Positions 58,001 through 64,000 of a stretch of DNA of 64,000 nt are shown piece by piece (the stretch's first letter is position 1; each line of letters begins with the position of its first letter). Both the position numbers and the translations under genes were made by a program. The notes under the pieces were generated by a model. It searched no databases, had not been told where the DNA came from, and saw nothing but the letters and a program-made list of their open reading frames with translations. Source of the DNA: Actinomadura viridilutea (GTDB lineage Bacteria; Actinomycetota; Actinomycetes; Streptosporangiales; Streptosporangiaceae); assembly GCA_003001795.1 (NCBI GenBank), contig PVNI01000001.1, positions 620,001 to 684,000 of the forward strand. The letters are read 5' to 3'.

Positions 58001-58460
58001 GGGCCAGCAGCGGCTCATCGACCCCGACGAGCTGCCCGGCGCCGCCGACGAGGGCGCCGCCGACGACGCGTTCCTGGACCGGCTGCGCGAGCGGTTCGAG
58101 GAGTCGCCCTGGGCCGCCCGCCAGCCGGTGGACATCGAGGTGCCGTTCGAGACCGTCATCGGCGACCGGCTGGTGCGGGGGCGCATGGACGCGGTGTTCC
58201 GCTCCGCCGACGGCGGCTACGAGGTCGTCGACTGGAAGACCGGCCGCCCCCCGTCCGGCGCGGACGCCGAGGCCGCCGCGGTGCAGCTGGCCGCCTACCG
58301 CCTGGCCTGGGCCGAGCTCGCGGGCGTCCCGGTCGAGCGGGTCAGCGCGGCCTTCCACTACGTGCCCGACAACCTCACCGTCCGCCCGGCCGACCTGCTC
58401 GACGCCGCCGGCCTGGCCGCCCTCCTGGAGAAGATCCCGGTCGCCGCCGCGCCGCGGTGA
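55029..58460 (+). CDS. adnB: AdnB subunit of the AdnAB helicase-nuclease
   Basis: 1143 residues from GTG 55029. Motor motifs: Walker A IAGAGSGKSETM near 37, VLLDEYQDTSHAQ, DPCQSIYGWRGAS, LTVHASKGLEWPVV and VAVTRASHLL. An Ala/Pro/Gly/Asp-rich insertion (about 520-560) separates 2A subdomains. The nuclease domain at the C-terminus has GRMDAVFRSADGGYEVVDWKTGR. AdnB is the leading translocase and cuts the 5' strand in mycobacteria. The order adnA-adnB is conserved (Rv3202c-Rv3201c). Confidence 0.93.
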   Translation: MPLITPGELARLLEIPEPTDEQARVIEAPLAPMAVIAGAGSGKSETMAARVVWLVANGFVRPERVLGLTFTRKAAAELAARVRKRLDRLREALPASELARLGGEAVFDGEPTVATYHSYAARLFGDHALREALEPAMRLISPAVAWQICSRVVDAYDGPMDKIEWSPDTVTKAVMDLAGDLAEHLRTPDDVRKVGAWLEERFAALRKPLKAQRDILAKQAVREQLLPLVEAYARAKADREVIDHGDQMALAARIAHKHPEVGMIERSRFAVVLLDEYQDTSHAQLVLLRSLFGGGHPVTAVGDPCQSIYGWRGASAGNLLRFAHDFPLRPARRPGERPVPAPVVQLSRSFRNGERILEAAARVQDELRAETSAVPRLVPGPGREKRGRVECALFETVEEEAERIAARVARLLAGDPAIAPDGGAWDGDEPLRCSDIAVLARKRSQFPLIRKALESRGIPVEVVGLGGLLTVPEVQDVVATLRVMHDPTAGASLARLLTGPRWRLGPRDLVALGRRARALAQEAARDVTPPAGAAPPGDGASPDEAASAADGAGGQGAAPPDDDPLRQLVSELNQETGGLVDALDDLGPPEQYSPEGYARLRRLRDELRALRRQVGLPLPDLVTEVERVLGLDIEVAARAGLDPVTARADLDAFIDAAAEFAGDAEDPTLGAFLAYLQAAETEEFGLEAGRVGESDSVKLLTVHASKGLEWPVVIVPGLSYAPRKGGGPAKGSVFPSPPQNATRWTANPRVLPFPLRGDRADLPELRGLEKDDLEAFDRACAERELREERRLAYVAVTRASHLLIATGYWWGSSGRPLGPSPFLEEIREVCVAGAGTVAVWTPPPEEDAANPLLERREEAPWPLSPAEQAARGDASARERYEAIVAGARMVEDAMTGRTLHWAGNEGLTPADRHRMTAWARDVELLLAERDRGRGGDGLQVELPAHLSVSALVSLARDPEALARQIRRPMPRPPAPYARRGTAFHAWLESRWGQQRLIDPDELPGAADEGAADDAFLDRLRERFEESPWAARQPVDIEVPFETVIGDRLVRGRMDAVFRSADGGYEVVDWKTGRPPSGADAEAAAVQLAAYRLAWAELAGVPVERVSAAFHYVPDNLTVRPADLLDAAGLAALLEKIPVAAAPR

Positions 58461-58647
58461 TCCCGCTCTGGTCACCGAGCGTGATTTCAGGGATGATCCG
58501 GACAAACAGCGTCCAGGACGGATATGTCCCGCAGAACGGGTATTACATGCTGTGCACGCCCGTGACCCGCAGTGGCGGGCCCGGGGCGCGCCTCGCAACG
58601 GGCGCCCGGCGGCGCGGCAGGAGCAGGTGACGAGCGGAGGCAGAGGT

Positions 58648-59430
58648 TTGGCGACGACGCACGGCGAGACGGTGGTCCGGGAGTTCACCAAGCAGGCGGC
58701 CGCGTTCGGCGACGTCCGCCTGAACGAGGCCCTGACGCGCCATCTGGCGCGCCTGACCGACTTCATGGAACCCGAACTGGACCTGGAGGACGTGGTCCTG
58801 GAGGTCGCCGCGGGCACCGGCCTGGTGGCGCGCGCGATCGCCCGCCGCGTCCGGCACGTGACCGCCCTGGACCTCACGCCCGCCATGCTGGAACAGGGCA
58901 AGCGCGAGGCCGACCGCGAGGGCGTCACCAACGTGACCTTCGCCCGGGGCGACGCCGCCGACCTGCCCTACCTGTCCCGGTCGTTCACGGTCGTCCTCTG
59001 CCGCTTCGCGCTGCACCAGGTCGCCGATCCCGGGGCCGTGGTGCGCGAGATGGTCCGGGTGAGCCGTCCGGGCGGGGCGCTGTTCGTCCACGACATCATC
59101 CGGCCGGACGACGCGGCCGCCGCCGACCCCGACCGCTTCGAGCGGCTGCGCGACCCGTCCCACAACGCCCTGCTCACCCGGGCGCGCGTCATCGAGCTTC
59201 TGGAGGCGGCGGGCGCCGAGGTCAAGCGGACCGAGACCTTCGACCACGTCCGGCCGCTCGAGCCCTGGCTGCGGCTGTCGCAGACGCCGGAGGACATCGC
59301 CATCGGCATCCGCAAGGAGCTGGAGGCCGAGCTGGCGGGCGGTCCCCCGACCGGCATGCGGCCCCGCATGGTCGACGGGGAGCTGTGCTTCACCCACACC
59401 AACCTGCTCGTGCACGCCTGCGCACCCTGA
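58648..59430 (+). CDS. Class I SAM-dependent methyltransferase (UbiE/Methyltransf_11 type)
   Basis: 260 residues from TTG 58648, seven bases after GGAGG; GTG 58627 is possible. SAM motif I VVLEVAAGTGLVARAIA, post-I VTALDLTPAML, motif II GDAADLPYLSRSFTVVLCRFALHQVADP and motif III VSRPGGALFVHDII. Substrate unknown. Similar to small-molecule methyltransferases; no biosynthetic partners nearby. Confidence 0.85.
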   Translation: MATTHGETVVREFTKQAAAFGDVRLNEALTRHLARLTDFMEPELDLEDVVLEVAAGTGLVARAIARRVRHVTALDLTPAMLEQGKREADREGVTNVTFARGDAADLPYLSRSFTVVLCRFALHQVADPGAVVREMVRVSRPGGALFVHDIIRPDDAAAADPDRFERLRDPSHNALLTRARVIELLEAAGAEVKRTETFDHVRPLEPWLRLSQTPEDIAIGIRKELEAELAGGPPTGMRPRMVDGELCFTHTNLLVHACAP

Positions 59431-59491
59431 GGCCGGGGATTTTCGAGCAAACGTTCGACGGCTGTGACTTCTGTGGTCTATGTTGTCGAAC

Positions 59492-59821
59492 ATGAGTTCT
59501 ACCAGTGCTCTGGCCTCTTCCCCCGCACGGCGTCCGGAGCGCGAGCCCGCCGCGTTGGCCATGCGCATCGGTGTGGCGGCCGCCGAGGCCGCCCTGGCGA
59601 CCTTCGCCCGGCACATCGACCTCGACGACCTCGCCGAGGGCGACGTCGACTTCGAAGGCGCCATCAGCCCGGCCGAATGGCCCGTGTTCTCCCTGGTCAT
59701 CGACACCCTGGCGGAGGCGCACGCGGGCGACGGCCGCAGCCTGGACGAACGCCGCGCCGAGGCCCTCAACGACCTGGCCCGCATCTGCATGGCCGCCAAG
59801 GAGCGCGCCGGCGCCGCCTGA
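59492..59821 (+). CDS. Hypothetical helical protein
   Basis: 109 residues from ATG 59492 (ATG 59480 also in frame). A TATGTT hexamer seven bases upstream suggests a leaderless transcript. After a Ser/Ala-rich start the chain is predicted helical (LAMRIGVAAAEAALATFARHIDL...ERRAEALNDLARICMAAKERAGAA). No family recognised. Confidence 0.6.
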   Translation: MSSTSALASSPARRPEREPAALAMRIGVAAAEAALATFARHIDLDDLAEGDVDFEGAISPAEWPVFSLVIDTLAEAHAGDGRSLDERRAEALNDLARICMAAKERAGAA

Positions 59822-59861
59822 CGCCCGCGCTCTTTTCGGCCGCGTCGGCGGTCAGGGGAGG

Positions 59862-61499
59862 TCAGGGCAGAGCGCCCGCCTTCACCTTTCCGCTGCTCGT
59901 CCGCGGCAGCTTGTCGACGAAGTGCACGTCGCGGGGCACCTTGTAGCGGGCGAGGTGCTCCTTGACGTAGCGCTTGACGTCCTCTTCGTCGATCGACGCG
60001 CCCGGCTTGCGCACCACGTAGGCGGCCAGCCGCTGCCCGAAGTCGGCGTCCTCCACACCGACGACCGCGACCTCGGCCACGTCGGGGTGATCGCCGAGCA
60101 GGTTCTCCACCTCCCCGGGGAAGACGTTCTCCCCGCCCGACACGATCATGTCGTCGGCGCGGCCGTCGACGAACAGCCGCCCCGCGTCGTCGAAGTGCCC
60201 CAGGTCGCCGCTGCCCGCCAGGCCGTGGTGCACCCGCTTGCCCCCGCCGCCCGTGTACCCGGCGAACCGCAGCCCGCCGCCGGTGTAGATCTCCCCGATC
60301 TCCCCGGCGGGCAGCTCGCGCCCGTCCTCGTCCAAGATCTTGACGGTGAGCCGGAAGGTCGGCCTGCCCACCGTGCCGGGCGCCTCCCGCAGATCCCGCG
60401 GGGTCGCGATCGTCGCCCACCCCGTCTCGGTGGCCCCGTACACGTTGTGCAGGATGTCCCCGAAGACGTCCATGAACGTCTCCGACAGGTGCGGATGCAG
60501 CGCCGACCCTCCGGACACCACCACCCGCAGCGAATCCGGCAGCGGCCGGCTGCCGGCGGCGTCCAGGATCCGCCGCAGCATGATCGGAACCGCGACCAGC
60601 GCCTCCACCCGGTGGGCGTCGATGGCGTCCAGCGCCTTCCCGGCGTCGAAACGGCGCAGCAGCACCAGCGGCATGCCCAAGCCCAGAGCGACCAGGGAGT
60701 ACGCGAACCCGAGCACGTGGAACAGCGGCGGCGCGACCAGGATCGGAGCCCCCGACCGCATCGGGACCCGCATCAGGTGGCTCAGCGCCACCGGGACCAG
60801 CGCGGCGACGGAGACGTCATGCCGGGCGCCCTTGGGCGTGCCGGTGGTACCGGACGTCAGCACGATGACACGGCTGGTCCGCTCCGGCGTGAACGCGTTG
60901 GGCTCCGTGTCCGCCAGCTCTTCGATCGTCGGCACGAGCGGGTCGCCGGCATGGTCGGTCCACGTGTGCACCCGCCGACCGCGGAAGGATGACTGCTCGA
61001 CCACCTCGTCGAACTCCTGGTCGTGCAGCAGCAGCCCGACGCCCTCCCGCTCGGTGACGTCCCCGAGTTGGGCCGCGGAGAAGTCCGTGTTGAACAGCAC
61101 CACGTCACGGCCCAGCCGCGAGGCCGCGAGCATCGCTATGACGAAGCCGCGATGGTTGCGGCACAGCACGCCGATCCGCGTGTCCGCTTCGTCTCCAGCG
61201 ACCGCCGCCACGGCGGTCGGGCCGATGCGCTCGCGCAGCGCGGTGGCGACCGCCGCCGCTTGCCGCTCCAATTCCGCATACGTCAGGGCGCCGTGCTCGT
61301 CGTACAGCGCCGTCCGGTCGGGGAACCGCAGCGCCGCCATCGCCCCGAGCGTCGCCGGCGTCGGCCCATACCGTGCGTACGCGAACACCAGCCGCACCGC
61401 CCGGTCGGGCCGGATGGGGTGCAGCAGCCCGACGTCCCGCACCGCCTGCACCGCCCGCGCGCCAAGCCCTGCCGCCGTCCGCACCCGGTCGAGCACCAC
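59862..61499 (-). CDS. Acyl-CoA synthetase (AMP-binding, FadD-like)
   Basis: 545 residues from GTG 61499 (AGGAGGAG upstream). ANL superfamily: P-loop LTSGTTGTPKGA near 214-225, GATETGW (adenine motif), GDLGHFDDAGRLFVDGRADDMIVSGGENVFPGEVE (hinge) and the C-terminal catalytic Lys in RTSSGKVKAG. A basic N-terminus replaces any signal. Activates a fatty or other carboxylic acid to the CoA ester; chain length cannot be predicted. Confidence 0.9.
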   Translation of the reverse strand: MVLDRVRTAAGLGARAVQAVRDVGLLHPIRPDRAVRLVFAYARYGPTPATLGAMAALRFPDRTALYDEHGALTYAELERQAAAVATALRERIGPTAVAAVAGDEADTRIGVLCRNHRGFVIAMLAASRLGRDVVLFNTDFSAAQLGDVTEREGVGLLLHDQEFDEVVEQSSFRGRRVHTWTDHAGDPLVPTIEELADTEPNAFTPERTSRVIVLTSGTTGTPKGARHDVSVAALVPVALSHLMRVPMRSGAPILVAPPLFHVLGFAYSLVALGLGMPLVLLRRFDAGKALDAIDAHRVEALVAVPIMLRRILDAAGSRPLPDSLRVVVSGGSALHPHLSETFMDVFGDILHNVYGATETGWATIATPRDLREAPGTVGRPTFRLTVKILDEDGRELPAGEIGEIYTGGGLRFAGYTGGGGKRVHHGLAGSGDLGHFDDAGRLFVDGRADDMIVSGGENVFPGEVENLLGDHPDVAEVAVVGVEDADFGQRLAAYVVRKPGASIDEEDVKRYVKEHLARYKVPRDVHFVDKLPRTSSGKVKAGALP

Positions 61500-61984
61500 A
61501 GCCGCTCTCCTCCTGACACCCCGGCGGTCCGCGCCACCGGGCCCGCACGTGACCGCTCAGTGACATACCCACCAATGGACGAATATGTGGGCCAAGCCGC
61601 ATGCAGCCGTTCGACTGGGCATGCCTATGACATTCGGCACGATCTTTCGCGACTGCGAGCATGGTCAGCGCTCGGCAAAGCCCCGGTGAGAAGTCATGCC
61701 GACGGCTCGCGCGGTCATCGCGGGGTTTGCGCCATACAGACCGCCGTCAAGGCCGCGGCAGAGCGGCCGGATGCTGCGCCGCGGTCGGAACCGAGGCCGA
61801 CGTTGCGCGCGCTCGGACCACGGACATCTCGTGGTCCGTGTGCGGCGGTGGCCCTCGAGGCCACGGTTGAACCGCGACGCTCCAGCGAGCGGCGGGTCGC
61901 GGACTGGGCGGTGTCCTGCGCGGCATTGGTCGCGCGAATGGGCGGGGACGGCGATCGCCGACCTAACTGAAGATCCGGGGTGCG
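61500..61984. other. Gene-free region before the siderophore operon end
   Basis: About 485 bases with no supported gene on either strand; base composition is a little less GC-rich than the flanks. Holds a 9-bp-stem inverted repeat (61814-61838) about 150 bases past the decarboxylase stop and the probable promoter of the acyl-CoA synthetase (minus strand, left side). Might be remnant DNA of a lost gene. Confidence 0.5.
61814..61838. terminator. 9-bp inverted repeat downstream of the PLP decarboxylase
   Basis: CGGACCACG and CGTGGTCCG separated by GACATCT. Possible end of the siderophore transcript, without T-run. Confidence 0.4.
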
Positions 61985-63133
61985 TCAGTCGTCGATGTAG
62001 TGGAAGTCGGGTTTCGGGTGCATGAGGAAATCGTGGTGGGAGATGTTCCACGCGTACGCGCCGGCCATGGCGAATGCCACCACGTCCCCTGGCTCCAATG
62101 GCGGGACGGGCACGTCTCGCGCGAAAACGTCCTTCGGCGTGCACAGCTGGCCCACCAGCGTCGCCCGCTGCGTCGGGTCCGCGGCGGCCCCGGTGGCGGA
62201 CAGCGCGACGAACGGCTGGTCGTGGCCCTTGGTGACGGGTGTCCGCAGGTGATGCGTGCCGCCGCGCAGGACGACGTACGTATCGCCTCTCGTGTTCTTC
62301 ACGTCCAGCACGTCGGTGACGTACCAGCCGTGGTAGGCGGTGACGGCGCGGCCCGGTTCGATGCGCAGCCGGACACCGGGCGGAGTCAAGGACGCCAGGC
62401 CCTCGGCATAGGAGCGCCAGTCGAAGAGCGTGTCGGGGGCGGTGTAGTCCACGGCCATGCCGCCTCCGACGTTGACCTCGGGTTCGGTGATACCGCATCT
62501 GTCGCGCAGCCAGGGGAGCGCCCAGTCCAGGATGCGTGACGCCAGATCGAGCATGGCGGGGGCGTGCAGCCCGGAGGCCAGATGCGCGTGGATTCCGTGC
62601 AGCCGCAGCCAGGGCCGCTCGGAGACCAGTTTGGCGCACGTCTCCAAGGCGTCCTCGTCCATGCCGAAGGGCCCGCTCATCGATAGGGCGGCGCCGGACG
62701 TCGCGAACGGCAGGTTGGCGCGCAGCAGGATGCCGGCCGGCCGGTCCAAGGCGGCGATGCGGTGCAGTTCGTGAGGGCTCTCCACGTGGATGCGGTCGAC
62801 GTTCAGGTCGAGCGCCAAGCGCAGCTCCTGGTCCGTCTTGCCGGGGCCGCCGAACGCCAGCCGCGCGTGCGGCAGCGTCCGCCGCACGTGGACGAGCTCG
62901 CCCCCCGACGAGATCTCGATGCCGTCCACGAACGGGTCCAGGACGCGCAGGATGGGCGCGTCCGCGTTGGCCTTGGCCGCGTAGTAGAGCTCCGGCCCTC
63001 CGGCCGCCGACGGCGCTCTCAGGGCGTTCCGGATGGCTTCGGCGTGCGCGCGCAGCCCGGGCAGGTCGTAGACGTAGGCGGGAAGGCGACCGAGACGGCG
63101 GACGTACGACAGCACGTGCGGCGGCATCTTCAT
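61985..63133 (-). CDS. PLP-dependent decarboxylase, fold type III (siderophore-type)
   Basis: 382 residues from ATG 63133 (AAAGGA upstream); an in-frame ATG 63193 overlaps the synthetase stop (ATGA) and would add 20 residues. Alanine-racemase/DapDC-type barrel: PLP Lys in ELYYAAKANADAP, HAHLASGL, VNVGGGMAVDY, RIEPGRAVTAYHGWYV and C-terminal LCTPKDVF...GAYAWNISHHDFLMHP. Next to an IucA/IucC gene such enzymes (SbnH-like) decarboxylate an amino-acid building block or intermediate of a carboxylate siderophore. Confidence 0.85.
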   Translation of the reverse strand: MKMPPHVLSYVRRLGRLPAYVYDLPGLRAHAEAIRNALRAPSAAGGPELYYAAKANADAPILRVLDPFVDGIEISSGGELVHVRRTLPHARLAFGGPGKTDQELRLALDLNVDRIHVESPHELHRIAALDRPAGILLRANLPFATSGAALSMSGPFGMDEDALETCAKLVSERPWLRLHGIHAHLASGLHAPAMLDLASRILDWALPWLRDRCGITEPEVNVGGGMAVDYTAPDTLFDWRSYAEGLASLTPPGVRLRIEPGRAVTAYHGWYVTDVLDVKNTRGDTYVVLRGGTHHLRTPVTKGHDQPFVALSATGAAADPTQRATLVGQLCTPKDVFARDVPVPPLEPGDVVAFAMAGAYAWNISHHDFLMHPKPDFHYIDD

Positions 63134-63153
63134 CCGGCGGTCCTTTCGAGCTT

Positions 63154-63195
63154 CCATGAGCGGGATGTCAGCACGTCTGGCCATCCCGCTCATGG
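63154..63195. promoter_or_regulatory. 14-bp perfect inverted repeat at the synthetase-decarboxylase junction
   Basis: Arms 63154-63167 and 63182-63195 (CCATGAGCGGGATG and its complement), 14-base loop. In the mRNA this hairpin covers the synthetase stop and ATG 63193 and ends about 20 bases before the preferred start at 63133. Confidence 0.65.
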
Positions 63196-64000
63196 CCCGA
63201 GAGGCGCCGGTGGGGCCAGGGGGTTGGGGGCCGTTACGTATCCGGCGCCTCGATCAGCGATACGCGCCCAGCGGGCCCGCAGGTTCGCCTTGGCGGGGAG
63301 CGGGACGCCCGCGAGCAGCGCTCTCAGCTCGGGCCGGTGCGCGATGTCGAGGGCGGACAGGACCGCGCGTGCGGTCGTCCACAGCTCGGCGTCCAGGTCG
63401 GGATGCAGGTCGGCGACGGCGGCGGCCGTCTCGGCCAGGTGGTTGACGAAGAGGCAGTAGACGACGCGGTTCCAGCCGCGTCCGGGGTCGTAGATGAGGG
63501 ATTGGCGGACGCGCGGCGGCAGATCCGCCAGTTCGTCGGCGAGGGCCCGTCCCGCCACCAGCTTGGTGCCCTCCAGGTCGCGGAACACCGCGCGCAGGGG
63601 CATGCCGTCGTCGTCGACGGCGATGAGCACGTTCTGCAGGTGGGGTTCCAGGACGACGCCGTGTTCCACGTAGGCGTGCAGTACGGGAGGCGCCACCCGT
63701 TGCACGTAGGCCCGCCACCAGGCGAGGGCGCCGTCGGGGGTGGCCATCGCGGGGAGCCCGGGCAGCAGCGTTCCGTACGGGTCGGCCAGCGCCCCTGCCA
63801 GCAGCGGGGTGCCGGGCAGGTCGCGTATGCCCCGACGGAGGATGACGCCCAGCCCCTCGTAGAGGGCGCGGTCGGCCAGCGCCGCGGTGCGGTAGGCGGG
63901 CTCGGCGAGCAGGACGCAGTCGTCGAACCGGGCGCCGAGCGTCGTGAAGACGGGGCGGAGCAGGCGGTCCAGGACGACGGCGCCGGCCAGTTCGTACCAG
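63190..64000 (-). CDS. IucA/IucC-family siderophore synthetase, C-terminal part (runs off the window)
   Basis: The frame is open from the window end (W-Y-E-L-A-G-A-V-V-L-D-R-L) to the stop at 63190, about 269 residues. Contains the NIS synthetase region VVLEPHLQNVLIAVDDDGMPLRAVFRDLEGTKLV, in which the H-x-Q-N and R-D segments bind ATP and citrate-like acid, and a FhuF-like helical C-terminus (YCLFVNHLAETAAAVADLHPDL). It condenses a polycarboxylate with an amine. Upstream of the decarboxylase in one operon; more siderophore genes are expected beyond 64000. Confidence 0.88.
   Translation of the reverse strand, partial: WYELAGAVVLDRLLRPVFTTLGARFDDCVLLAEPAYRTAALADRALYEGLGVILRRGIRDLPGTPLLAGALADPYGTLLPGLPAMATPDGALAWWRAYVQRVAPPVLHAYVEHGVVLEPHLQNVLIAVDDDGMPLRAVFRDLEGTKLVAGRALADELADLPPRVRQSLIYDPGRGWNRVVYCLFVNHLAETAAAVADLHPDLDAELWTTARAVLSALDIAHRPELRALLAGVPLPAKANLRARWARIADRGAGYVTAPNPLAPPAPLGP

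Noticed and set aside
51821..58931. Very long minus-strand open frames (1183 and 1307 residues) opposite adnA and adnB
   Set aside because: They are antisense shadows caused by high third-position GC; they have low-complexity composition and no domains, while the plus-strand proteins carry complete helicase motifs.
61665..61980. Possible transposase or gene remnant in the gene-free region
   Set aside because: All six frames were read; none has a recognisable motif, and no terminal inverted repeats or target duplications were seen.
1..64000. tRNA, rRNA or CRISPR arrays
   Set aside because: No cloverleaf with TTCGA-type T-loops in the right context, no rRNA signature and no regularly spaced repeats with unique spacers were found.

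Overview
The window is about 64 kb of very GC-rich (roughly 73%) actinobacterial chromosome, densely packed with housekeeping genes. Gene order and content point to an aerobic, filamentous-type actinomycete close to the Streptosporangiales/Thermomonosporaceae (Actinomadura-like). This is an inference from mycobacterial-type synteny, AdnAB, split LigD/Ku, a mycosin-like protease and many GTG starts. No rRNA, tRNA, CRISPR array or intact insertion sequence was seen.

Left part (1-24 kb): the end of dapE, two tandem LOG-family genes, a Tat-exported PhoX-like protein, a short FolP2-tail-like ORF, a DivIVA-like protein, an SRPBCC protein and tag. An FtsX-type ABC exporter follows, beside a broken LuxR regulator. 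Then come an enoyl-CoA hydratase, DUF3117, pepA, an O-methyltransferase and the cell-envelope stress operon sigE-rseA-rseB-like-htrA, followed by tatB, mrp, MarR, DUF1003 and an MgtE-N/CBS protein. This resembles the M. tuberculosis Rv1202-Rv1232c order. The sigE promoter (GGAAC-N17-CGTT) suggests autoregulation.

Middle (23-46 kb): an ECF41 sigma gene sits behind a textbook ECF41 promoter (TGTCACA-N16-CGTC), with two unexplained small ORFs between promoter and sigma gene. Next are a CitE-like lyase, a CPBP protease, NUDIX, DUF6758 and PHP genes, an MBL-fold pseudoenzyme, a RecB-like nuclease, a DUF2236 oxygenase, an alpha/beta hydrolase and a GDPD. A DEAD-box helicase that apparently starts with CTG, GlsB, DUF3107 and TetR resemble Rv3211-Rv3208. 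A flavin disulfide-reductase homologue lacking one active-site cysteine, the NHEJ set (LigD-pol, LigD-lig, Ku), a SOD-like lipoprotein-sized secreted protein and an MmpL/TetR divergent pair follow.

Right part (46-64 kb): moeZ, csbD-like, an orphan mycosin pair, an alkyltransferase-like protein, a PucR regulator and the double-strand-break resection motor adnA-adnB (Rv3206c-Rv3201c-like). Then a methyltransferase, an acyl-CoA synthetase, and the edge of an NIS siderophore operon (PLP decarboxylase plus IucA/IucC synthetase) that runs off the end.

The most unusual sequence-level observations are: (i) the ECF41 operon with small ORFs in place of the usual partner enzyme; (ii) short tandem repeats that span the stop codons of several convergent genes; (iii) a run of leaderless-type promoters with TAGNNT placed 6-8 nt before the start codon; (iv) probable CTG and ATC/ATT starts; (v) a shared intergenic palindrome; (vi) pseudoenzyme-like active sites; and (vii) three consecutive perfect hairpins ending in a terminator after the csbD-like gene.
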